Shown: piece after piece, positions 1-4,981 of the stretch
How positions within the stretch are numbered: position 1 is the first letter of the stretch
Layout of the letters: the number at the start of each line of letters is the position of its first letter
Assembly: GCA_022705365.1 (NCBI GenBank)
Contig: JAKJEP010000230.1
Coordinates: forward strand, 273-5,819
DNA: 5,547 nt
From: Planctomycetota bacterium
GTDB taxonomy: Bacteria; Planctomycetota; Phycisphaerae; Sedimentisphaerales; SM23-30
Direction of reading: 5' to 3'
Translations under genes and position numbers: made by a program
The notes under the pieces: generated by a model
Seen by the model: only the letters and a program-made list of their open reading frames with translations
What the model was told of the DNA's origin: nothing
Databases searched by the model: none

Positions 1-420
1 ATCGCGGCGCTGGTTTTGCTATTCAGCGACCTTTGCCGGGAGCTGCAATCCGGGCCGGTATCCCATATTGCGGAATATACCGCCGAGATTACGATTTATC
101 TCTTGCCCTTTGTGACCATTCTGGTGGGGCTGCTGATGGTAAGCCGGATTCCCTATGCCCATGTTATCAACAGATACGTGAAAGGCCGTAAACCATTTAG
201 CTATCTGGTTTTATCGATAACCGTACTGCTGCTGCTGATCTGGAAGGTGCAATTAACGCTGGCGATCTCGTGCCTGGCGTTTACGGCCAGTGGGGTCATC
301 GGTTGGATCTGGAGAAGATATATCCGGAAATTGCCGGCAGGAGACCAACTGGCGGCATCGTTGAATAAGGGTGAAGGGAATTCGCCGGCAGGCCCGGATT
401 TTGATAAGCAGAATTCTTGA
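1..420 (+). CDS. pssA: CDP-diacylglycerol-serine O-phosphatidyltransferase, C-terminal part (5' truncated)
   Basis: The reading frame is open from base 1 with no start codon, so the gene begins upstream of the window; 139 residues remain before the TGA at 418-420. The fragment is strongly hydrophobic. A segment around fragment residues 30-50 carries LPFVTILVGLLMVSRIPY, which is followed by a basic RYVKGRKPF stretch. Two more membrane spans lie near residues 68-83 and 85-104, and the tail is short and polar. The LLMVSRIPY...N.Y..GR.PF pattern is what I know from PssA, a CDP-alcohol phosphatidyltransferase that makes phosphatidylserine from CDP-diacylglycerol and L-serine at the inner membrane. 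The family's catalytic CDP-alcohol motif (DG..AR...) lies in the N-terminal half and is outside the window, so activity cannot be judged. Another CDP-alcohol transferase is possible. The gene appears to end its own transcription unit, as a hairpin starts at its stop codon. Confidence 0.72.
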   Translation: MAALVLLFSDLCRELQSGPVSHIAEYTAEITIYLLPFVTILVGLLMVSRIPYAHVINRYVKGRKPFSYLVLSITVLLLLIWKVQLTLAISCLAFTASGVIGWIWRRYIRKLPAGDQLAASLNKGEGNSPAGPDFDKQNS

Positions 421-456
421 CATAAGTGCTTTAATGTCAATATTTTTTGATTTTTT
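417..456 (+). terminator. weak intrinsic terminator after the pssA-like gene
   Basis: TTGACAT (417-423) and ATGTCAA (434-440) form a 7-bp stem with a 10-base loop. Two T-runs follow, at 443-448 and 451-456. The stem includes the pss stop codon and has only two G-C pairs, so it would be weak. The same TTGACA (417-422) could instead serve as a -35 box with TATTTT at 441-446 (18-base spacer) for the downstream sigma gene. The two readings are not separable from sequence alone. Confidence 0.35.
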
Positions 457-528
457 GTCCGATAAGCAGTGGTGATGGTAAAAAAACGCAATGAGCCAAT
501 AAATTCTGAATCGGGATGAATAATTACA

Positions 529-556
529 CCAACTTATTCCAATTAAATTTGTCTAA
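529..556 (+). promoter_or_regulatory. candidate ECF-type promoter of the sigma operon
   Basis: CCAACTT at 529-535 and GTCTAA at 551-556 are separated by 15 bases. This arrangement resembles promoters read by RpoE-type ECF sigma factors, which have an AAC-containing -35 (GGAACTT in E. coli sigma-E) and a TCTAA/TCTGA-type -10. Transcription would start near 562-566, leaving a leader of roughly 26-30 bases before the GTG at 592. ECF sigma operons are commonly autoregulated, so the position is plausible. Two bases of the -35 differ from the E. coli form, and the specificity of this sigma factor is unknown. Confidence 0.42.
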
Positions 557-570
557 TCATACAGACAAAT
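547..570. repeat. 8-bp inverted repeat over the ECF-type -10 region
   Basis: ATTTGTCT (547-554) and AGACAAAT (563-570) are perfect inverted arms around an 8-base centre. The left arm contains the GTCT of the candidate -10, and the right arm lies at or just past the expected transcription start. It could be a repressor operator, or a hairpin at the 5' end of the message if transcription starts further upstream. Confidence 0.5.
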
Positions 571-591
571 ACAAAGACAGGCAGCGAGAGC

Positions 592-1170
592 GTGAGTGAC
601 GAGCTGGAACAGGTACAAGCTGCCATGTCCGGAGACCGTGATGCCTTCAATCGGCTGGTGGAGCGTTACCAGAGGCAGGCGGTAGCGGTGGCATCTCGGA
701 TGCTGGGAAACATCGATGACGGCCTGGAGGTGGCGCAAGAGGCGTTTATCCGGGCCTTTCAGGCATTGGAGCAGTTAAAGGAGCCGGCCCGGTTTAAATC
801 GTGGCTGATGCGAATCGTGGTGAACCGAGCCTTGAATTTTCGGCGTGATAGAAGCAAGTATGCCGCGATTTCGCTAAGCGATAGTTATGCCCCTGACCAG
901 GACGATGAGGCTGTGAGCCAGGAGCAGTTGGTCGAAGGCAAAGAGCCGCTGGCCCAGGAGAACCTGGAGGCGGCGGAGATGGCAGAGGTTTTGCAGAAGG
1001 CCATCGATGAATTGCCGGAAAACCTGCGAACGGCTTTGATTTTGTTTTCGCTGGAAAAACTGCCCCAGAAGGAAATAGCCGATATTATGAAATGCAGTTT
1101 ACAGACGGTAAAATGGAATGTTTTCGAGGCCCGCAAGCGGCTGCGGGTTCGTTTAAAGAATATGCTGTAA
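592..1170 (+). CDS. ECF-family RNA polymerase sigma factor (sigma-70 family)
   Basis: This 192-residue protein has the two-domain build of an ECF sigma factor, which directs RNA polymerase to a special promoter set. Region 2 spans about residues 8-88, including DAFNRLVERYQ, the core-binding helix DDGLEVAQEAFIRAF (42-56) and the promoter-melting and -10 segment FKSWLMRIVVNRALNFRR (68-85). An acidic linker of about 45 residues follows (DQDDEAVSQEQ and onward). Region 4 covers about 132-190 with LPENLRTALILFSLEKLPQKEIA and a helix-turn-helix ending SLQTVKWNVFEARKRL, which reads the -35. VKWNVF replaces the more usual VKSRLH-type sequence. The chosen start is GTG at 592, in a poor ribosome-binding context (GCGAGAG). 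An in-frame ATG at 625 is the alternative but would shorten the first helix. It is followed after 36 bases by a membrane protein in the classical anti-sigma position. The ECF subgroup and target genes cannot be named from sequence. Confidence 0.93.
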   Translation: MSDELEQVQAAMSGDRDAFNRLVERYQRQAVAVASRMLGNIDDGLEVAQEAFIRAFQALEQLKEPARFKSWLMRIVVNRALNFRRDRSKYAAISLSDSYAPDQDDEAVSQEQLVEGKEPLAQENLEAAEMAEVLQKAIDELPENLRTALILFSLEKLPQKEIADIMKCSLQTVKWNVFEARKRLRVRLKNML

Positions 1171-1192
1171 CAGGGTATTGATCAGGCCCTGT
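1170..1192 (+). other. hairpin between sigma gene and its partner gene
   Basis: ACAGGG (1170-1175) pairs with CCCTGT (1187-1192) around an 11-base loop that contains TGATCA; a further G-U pair is possible inside. The stem starts at the last base of the sigma stop codon and ends directly against the ribosome-binding site GAGGAG (1193-1198) of the next gene. No T-run follows, so it is not an intrinsic terminator. A translational or mRNA-stability role is inference. Confidence 0.4.
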
Positions 1193-1206
1193 GAGGAGCA
1201 GAACTT

Positions 1207-1845
1207 ATGAATAAACAGGAAAAAGAATATTTGATCAGCCGGTATAACGACCCGGACCTGACGGCCGAGGAAAAGGTGCAGATCCAGACCTGGCGGCGGG
1301 AGGACCGGGAAGTGGAGGAGATGCTGCGGGACTATGAGGAGCTGGACCGGGGTTTGGAACGGATAGCCGGCCCCATGAACTTGAGCGGAGTGGATTTTGA
1401 CAAATTTGCCGCCGGCGTGCGGGATTTGCTGCCTGCGCGGCGGCGGAGCGCGGCCCGTTCCGTATGGATGCGTCACTGGCACAAAATCGTGCCTTTGGCC
1501 GCGGCGGCTCTGATTGTTCTTGCATTTACGGTTTTAGTCGGGTTACAATTTTCGCAGCAGAAGCAGACCTCTTCGGTACTGGTTATTCACCCGGTACGGG
1601 AGCTGAGCGCCCAGGCCGGCAATATCGTGGAAATCGGGGGTCCGCGGGCCGCCAAAGGCGATTTTCAAATTCGCAGCAATATTGAAGTATCCGAACCGAC
1701 CCGGCTTTCCCAGGCGGAGATGCAGAAATTATTTCCTTCCGTACTGCCGGAAAATGGCGGAGTGGTCTGGAGTTTCGGTAATGCCGCCGGGGAGGCTTCT
1801 TCGAGCGTCAAGACGACCGAACCCGAACTGCTTTTTCTGTTTTAA
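1207..1845 (+). CDS. single-pass membrane protein, putative anti-sigma factor without zinc motif
   Basis: The protein has 212 residues and a good ribosome-binding site, GAGGAG at 1193-1198, 8 bases before the ATG. The cytosolic N-terminal part (1-92) is charged and helical; YLISRYNDPDLTAEEKVQI (8-26) resembles the start of bacterial anti-sigma domains (YLDGELSAEE-type). A basic patch RRRSAARSVWMR (78-89) precedes one membrane span (about 93-114, PLAAAALIVLAFTVLVGL), which predicts N-in/C-out topology. The external part (115-212) is mostly polar and ends in LLFLF. There is no cysteine in the whole protein, so the common HxxxCxxC zinc anti-sigma motif is absent, and I see no FecR domain. The role rests on gene order, topology and the N-terminal resemblance: it would hold the upstream sigma factor at the membrane until a periplasmic signal arrives. 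It may instead be an unrelated envelope protein. Confidence 0.68.
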   Translation: MNKQEKEYLISRYNDPDLTAEEKVQIQTWRREDREVEEMLRDYEELDRGLERIAGPMNLSGVDFDKFAAGVRDLLPARRRSAARSVWMRHWHKIVPLAAAALIVLAFTVLVGLQFSQQKQTSSVLVIHPVRELSAQAGNIVEIGGPRAAKGDFQIRSNIEVSEPTRLSQAEMQKLFPSVLPENGGVVWSFGNAAGEASSSVKTTEPELLFLF

Positions 1846-1853
1846 GTACCTAT

Positions 1854-1869
1854 GGAGAAAAGACCCATG
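1854..1869 (+). promoter_or_regulatory. ribosome-binding site that fixes the STN gene start
   Basis: GGAG at 1854-1857 lies 9 bases before the ATG at 1867, an ideal arrangement. An earlier in-frame ATG at 1852 overlaps this site and has no purine-rich sequence of its own (TTTTAAGTACCT precedes it). The start at 1867 is therefore preferred, and it puts the N-terminus directly on a signal peptide. Confidence 0.7.
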
Positions 1870-3072
1870 AGTGTTAAAGTATGGTTTGCCGTGCTGGCGG
1901 CAGCCGCCCTTTGGGGCGCGGCTGCCCCGGCGGAAGAGTTCAGCGCCGTAACCGTGGAAAAGGTGCTGGAAGATGCCGCCCAGATCAATTTTAAGGAGAT
2001 TTCCCTGGAGGAGGCGTTTGCCAACCTGGAGAAAACCACGGGGATACCCCTGGATACCAGCCAGGCCCGGACAGCCATCGGCTTGCTGCCTTTTGGCCAT
2101 TTGACGGAGATCACGGCCACCCTGCAGGGGATGAGCTGGCGCAGCGCCCTGCAGGAGCTGCTGAAACCGCTGGCGCTGCGATTTCAGCCGGGTCCGGACC
2201 GGATTTTTATCCTGGGGACCGATGAACTGCTGCGTCAGCCGCGGCGGCTGCAATTGTCCGAATTGAATGCGCTGGTGCGTCTGCAAACGACGTTGGTCGA
2301 TAGCGGTGAGAAAAAATTGATGAAGCAGCTCCGGCTGGTTACGGGTCTGCCGCTGGGCCTGGTGGAACAGGGGCAGCGGAAGGAGGAGGTGGACAAGGAT
2401 ATCACGGAGAAAATTCTGAGTTCGACTCCCCAGCCGGCTGGGAAGGTTCTGGATTTATATTGCAAACGTCTGGCGCGGAGCAGCCAGGGGGAGGCGACCT
2501 GGTTTGTGCAGTCGAATCCGGACGGCCAAGGCGGAATCGATGTATTTATTCTGCCGGTAAAAGAGCTGATGGAACGGAAGCTGGACCGGCGGATCACCAT
2601 CCAATACAAAAACCAGCCGGTGCAGGCAATTTTGCAGGATTTGGCCGATCAGGCGGCGATGCATATCAGCTTTGAGCCGGGCTGCATCGCCCTGCTGGCG
2701 AATCCGGTGCGGGACAACAGTACGCTGGTCATGCAGGCCGGTTCCATCCGGGACGCGCTGGAGGCACTGAGCGGGATGACGGGCCTGGGATATGACTATG
2801 ACGGGGAGGGCATTCATATTTCCGCCAGCGAGACCCTGCGGAACCTGAGCGCGGTGCAAAAAACCGGTTCCGGCTCGACCAATCCAGTAATCTGCACGAT
2901 CACTGAGGTATTGCCGGGAACGGGCCTGGAAACCATGTTTATGATTCGCAAGGAAGATCTGGAAAAAGAGGGACTGATGGAAACCTATCAAAAGCTGTAC
3001 GGGGACCGGATGATGAGCTTTATGAATTTTCTCCGGCAGTATCAGCAAAGCGAAACAGAAACCCCAAAATAA
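1867..3072 (+). CDS. secreted protein with STN-like (secretin/TonB N-terminus) modules
   Basis: From the preferred start the protein has 401 residues. Residues 1-22 form a signal peptide (hydrophobic VWFAVLAAAALWGAAA, cleavage expected after APA), so it acts in the periplasm or envelope. Module 1 (about 40-118) has the STN pattern: ISLEEAFANLEKTTGIPL, then ITATLQGMSWRSALQELL and a closing strand RIFILGT. Module 3 (about 241-320) repeats it: ITIQYKNQPVQAILQDLA, then LVMQAGSIRDALEALSGM and GEGIHIS. Between them, about 145-230, a more degenerate unit is suggested by LMKQLRLVTGLPLGLV, VLDLYCKRL and IDVFILP. The C-terminal 60 residues are mainly helical and polar. STN domains normally sit in front of secretin or TonB-dependent receptor barrels, where they relay signals or bind partners; here no barrel follows. 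The gene lies 21 bases after the putative anti-sigma gene, so a sensing role in the same pathway is inferred. The exact function is unknown. Confidence 0.72.
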   Translation: MSVKVWFAVLAAAALWGAAAPAEEFSAVTVEKVLEDAAQINFKEISLEEAFANLEKTTGIPLDTSQARTAIGLLPFGHLTEITATLQGMSWRSALQELLKPLALRFQPGPDRIFILGTDELLRQPRRLQLSELNALVRLQTTLVDSGEKKLMKQLRLVTGLPLGLVEQGQRKEEVDKDITEKILSSTPQPAGKVLDLYCKRLARSSQGEATWFVQSNPDGQGGIDVFILPVKELMERKLDRRITIQYKNQPVQAILQDLADQAAMHISFEPGCIALLANPVRDNSTLVMQAGSIRDALEALSGMTGLGYDYDGEGIHISASETLRNLSAVQKTGSGSTNPVICTITEVLPGTGLETMFMIRKEDLEKEGLMETYQKLYGDRMMSFMNFLRQYQQSETETPK

Positions 3073-3170
3073 ATAACCGTGCGATCCCCTGAAAGAACGC
3101 CGGCAGTGGAAATAGGCCTTTTTCTATTTGATTCCGAATTTCCCCAATCAATTGGTGCAAAAGTAAGAAT

Positions 3171-3198
3171 TTGATAGTATAGAGTTTTGTTTTATAAA
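3171..3198 (+). promoter_or_regulatory. sigma70-type promoter of the small lipoprotein gene
   Basis: TTGATA (3171-3176) and TATAAA (3193-3198), each one base from consensus, are separated by 16 bases. The start would fall near 3205, just before the ribosome-binding site GAGGAG at 3211-3216. This gives the lipoprotein gene its own promoter, separate from the sigma operon. Confidence 0.5.
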
Positions 3199-3224
3199 AT
3201 CACATAACTTGAGGAGTTAATGTC

Positions 3225-3446
3225 ATGAGAAGCAAAATTGTACTATTCTTAGTAATGTTAACTTTTATAATCACCGGCGGATGTTCGACAATCCAAATCT
3301 ATCCTGTTGTTACTTCACCAATACCCGAGGGAGGGCAATCAGCACGTGTTAGTGCCTATGTTATCAAAGACGGGGAACTCTGGTACTGCAACGGTAGTGA
3401 AGCAAAAAAAGTAATTCTCGATGAAAAGCCAATAGAAAAAAATTAG
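3225..3446 (+). CDS. small predicted lipoprotein of unknown function
   Basis: The product has 73 residues. GAGGAG at 3211-3216, 8 bases before the ATG, supports the start. Residues 1-19 form a short basic and hydrophobic signal (MRSKIVLFLVMLTFIITGG). Cys20 follows in TGGC, an acceptable though not ideal lipobox, as -3 is Thr rather than Leu/Val/Ile. Ser at +2 would favour outer-membrane sorting under the Lol rule of enterobacteria. The mature part is only 54 residues, including VSAYVIKDGELWYCNGSEAK, which could form a small beta-hairpin; it contains a second cysteine (Cys55). I do not recognise the family. The gene is clearly richer in A/T than its neighbours, with many A- and T-ending codons, which may mean recent acquisition or simply a fast-changing orphan. 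It converges on the rhomboid gene with 35 bases between the stop codons. Confidence 0.78.
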   Translation: MRSKIVLFLVMLTFIITGGCSTIQIYPVVTSPIPEGGQSARVSAYVIKDGELWYCNGSEAKKVILDEKPIEKN

Positions 3447-3481
3447 GTTCTCACATCGAAATGGATTCTGATTAATTTATC

Positions 3482-4654
3482 TTACAGGCGGTTTAATTCG
3501 TCCTGGCACATTTGCCGCTGGGCGGGGTCGGTGAGTTTGAGGAGGGCGGCTTCCAGATGTTTGCGGGCGGGCGGCTCCTCATGCAGATAGCGGCTATACA
3601 GCAGACCGAGCATCAGTTGGACCTGTTCGAGGAAATGATACTGGGGATAATGCTGAATAAAGATTTCATAGGCATGGGCGGCTTGCGAATGGCGGCTGGT
3701 GTGCATGAGTTTATTGGCAATATCCAGTTGCTGCTGGAGAGGCAGGATCTGCCGGGAGTCGATTTCCATCAGCTCCAGGTATAGCTCGGCGGCCCCGGCA
3801 ATGTCGGACCGGCTGATGGCATCCGATATATCGGCCCGCAGTTCCATGATTTTCTCGGCCTGCGGGTGGGCGGTATTTTCGTTTTTGATTTTGATGTTTA
3901 CCCATTTGCGCCGGGGCGGGGCGCCGCCAAAGGGATCGTAGCCCTGGTTGACCATATGGTTGTATTGGGTCCGGCGGCGGTAGCGCTGGACCACTGCCCA
4001 CAAGTCATAATGGCTGTGGGGCAGTATCCTGAACGCCAGCATCACCAGGGGAATCAGAATGCCGAAGGCGTAGCCGGCCAGATGGGCCGAATAGGCAATG
4101 TTTTCCGCCCCATAAAATTTGGGCGAAAGAATGTTATCAAAAATAATCAGCTTCAGCAGGATAAAATAAATGGCAGGGATATCGGTGGTGCCGATGAAGA
4201 AAATGATATAGAGAATATGGACATAGGTTTTGGGAAACAGCACCATATAGGCCCCTGTGACGGCCGCGACGGCGCCGGAAGCCCCCAGGACCGGATGGGC
4301 GGAGAGGAACGAATGGCCGATGCCGCTGACAACGCCGCCAGCCAGGTATAAGAGCAGATACCCCAGATTTCCCAGTTTATCATTGACATTATTGCCAAAG
4401 ATGTAAAGAAAGAGCATGTTGCCGATGAGATGCATCCATCCGCCGTGTAAAAAAGCATAGGTGATATATTGAAACAAACGAGGATCGGTAGGAACCAGCA
4501 TCAGCTCATGGAACAGTTTCTGCTGCTGGGGAGTACCTTGTCCGGCCGCAAACCGCATGGTAAAGAAGAAAATGACGCAATTGATGATAATCAGGGCGTA
4601 ATTGACCAGCGGGCGGTGTTTCAGGGGGTTGTCAGTGCCTATCGGGATAAACAT
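3482..4654 (-). CDS. rhomboid family intramembrane serine protease with C-terminal TPR-like region
   Basis: This 390-residue protein cleaves other membrane proteins within or next to the bilayer. The rhomboid core covers about residues 1-210. After the typical start MFIPIGTDNPLKHRP, six spans are expected near 17-34, 61-90, 97-114, 125-142, 146-172 and 184-209. Catalytic and structural residues are all present: GASG with Ser126, His191 in YSAHLAGYAFG, and the HxxxxHxxxN motif at His70, His75 and Asn79, matching His145/His150/Asn154 of E. coli GlpG. A basic linker with a proline/glycine-rich stretch follows (about 223-260). A helical region (265-390) then contains AAELYLELMEID and AAHAYEIFIQHYP, which look like TPR helices and may bind substrates or partners in the cytosol. 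No clear ribosome-binding site precedes the ATG, but the start fits the family. The gene is divergent from the SH3b gene. Substrates are unknown. Confidence 0.92.
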   Translation of the reverse strand: MFIPIGTDNPLKHRPLVNYALIIINCVIFFFTMRFAAGQGTPQQQKLFHELMLVPTDPRLFQYITYAFLHGGWMHLIGNMLFLYIFGNNVNDKLGNLGYLLLYLAGGVVSGIGHSFLSAHPVLGASGAVAAVTGAYMVLFPKTYVHILYIIFFIGTTDIPAIYFILLKLIIFDNILSPKFYGAENIAYSAHLAGYAFGILIPLVMLAFRILPHSHYDLWAVVQRYRRRTQYNHMVNQGYDPFGGAPPRRKWVNIKIKNENTAHPQAEKIMELRADISDAISRSDIAGAAELYLELMEIDSRQILPLQQQLDIANKLMHTSRHSQAAHAYEIFIQHYPQYHFLEQVQLMLGLLYSRYLHEEPPARKHLEAALLKLTDPAQRQMCQDELNRL

Positions 4655-4710
4655 CGTTGTTTCGGGCCAGGCCCAAACCTTTCCAAGGGGTATTTTACCT
4701 GGTTTACCAG

Positions 4711-4728
4711 TTTGACGCCAGCGTCAAA
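4711..4728. repeat. perfect inverted repeat upstream of the rhomboid gene
   Basis: TTTGACGC (4711-4718) and GCGTCAAA (4721-4728) are exact inverted arms around CA, 57-74 bases upstream of the rhomboid start. Related half-sites follow at 4774-4779 (TGTCAA) and 4788-4794 (TTTGACG). The form is that of an operator for a dimeric regulator. On the minus strand, TAAAAT (4697-4692) could be a -10 box with this palindrome over the -35 position, as in activator-dependent promoters. There is no T-run for a terminator. Confidence 0.5.
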
Positions 4729-4831
4729 AGCTCTTCGATCCCTTGTTATTGGGAAGCCAGAGTCCTTTTTGGGTGTCAATATCGACTTTTGACGGTTCCG
4801 TCCAGTTTGGTAACTATTTATATTTCCATAT

Positions 4832-4859
4832 ATTGTATCAAGTTGTATCGGCTGTGCAA
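4832..4859 (-). promoter_or_regulatory. candidate minus-strand promoter for the rhomboid gene
   Basis: Read on the minus strand, TTGCAC (4859-4854) and TACAAT (4837-4832) are 16 bases apart. The -10 matches five of six consensus bases, the -35 only three. It would give a leader of about 170 bases that includes the inverted repeat at 4711-4728. Confidence 0.28.
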
Positions 4860-4872
4860 GGGTGTTTCGTGA

Positions 4873-4891
4873 AATGTAAGGCTTTTACATT
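4873..4891. repeat. inverted repeat overlapping the -35 box of the SH3b gene
   Basis: AATGTAA (4873-4879) and TTACATT (4885-4891) are perfect 7-bp inverted arms around GGCTT. The right arm supplies the first two bases of the TTGACA -35 box at 4890-4895, so a protein bound here would touch the promoter directly. This suggests an operator; no regulator can be named. Confidence 0.45.
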
Positions 4892-4918
4892 GACAGAAAC
4901 GGGCGACTGTGCTATGGT
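4890..4918 (+). promoter_or_regulatory. strong sigma70-type promoter of the SH3b gene
   Basis: A perfect -35 TTGACA (4890-4895) and TATGGT (4913-4918) are 17 bases apart. TG at 4910-4911, one base before the -10, makes an extended -10. Transcription should start near 4925, which gives a leader of about 57 bases and rules out translation from the ATG at 4919. Confidence 0.68.
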
Positions 4919-4981
4919 ATGGTTCCAAAATGTGGAAAATATGTAGAAAACCAATTTAGTTGTTTTTTTGGGAGAAACGAC

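Larger units (their letters stand above)
4655..4981. other. divergent intergenic regulatory region (327 bases, no gene)
   Basis: This stretch separates the rhomboid gene (minus) from the SH3b gene (plus). I see no coding region in it: open frames crossing it are extensions of frames opposite the rhomboid gene or lack ribosome-binding sites. It holds a perfect 8-bp-arm inverted repeat at 4711-4728 and a smaller one (GACGG-TT-CCGTC) at 4791-4802. An AT-rich segment around 4812-4842 includes a candidate minus-strand promoter, and a strong plus-strand promoter overlaps another inverted repeat at 4873-4918. Confidence 0.7.

Noticed and set aside
1729..3048. Long minus-strand open frames opposite the STN gene (1729-2286, 2235-2609, 2455-3048)
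   Set aside because: They overlap a gene with a signal peptide and domain pattern. Their translations are Gln/Arg/His-rich, as expected from the reverse of a GC-rich gene.
3110..3129. Hairpin AAATAG/CTATTT after the STN gene as an operon terminator
   Set aside because: The stem is almost all A-T, the T-run lies in the loop rather than after the stem, and the alternative GGC/GCC stem has only three pairs. Too weak to call.
3152..3180. TTGGTG-17-TAGTAT as promoter of the lipoprotein gene
   Set aside because: Both boxes fit worse than TTGATA-16-TATAAA at 3171-3198, which is also better placed relative to the ribosome-binding site.
3447..3481. Bidirectional terminator between the converging lipoprotein and rhomboid genes
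   Set aside because: No stem of useful length is visible in these 35 bases.
3866..4351. 161-codon open frame on the plus strand opposite the rhomboid gene
   Set aside because: It lies wholly within the rhomboid gene, whose catalytic motifs are intact. The translation is low in recognisable motifs and no ribosome-binding site precedes it.
4469..4946. Plus-strand open frames crossing from the rhomboid start into the intergenic region
   Set aside because: There is no ribosome-binding site, no recognisable domain, and they overlap regulatory elements.
4919..4981. Upstream ATG at 4919 as start of the SH3b gene
   Set aside because: It overlaps the region of the -10 box and would precede the transcription start. 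It has no ribosome-binding site, and it would place 21 polar residues before an otherwise standard signal peptide.
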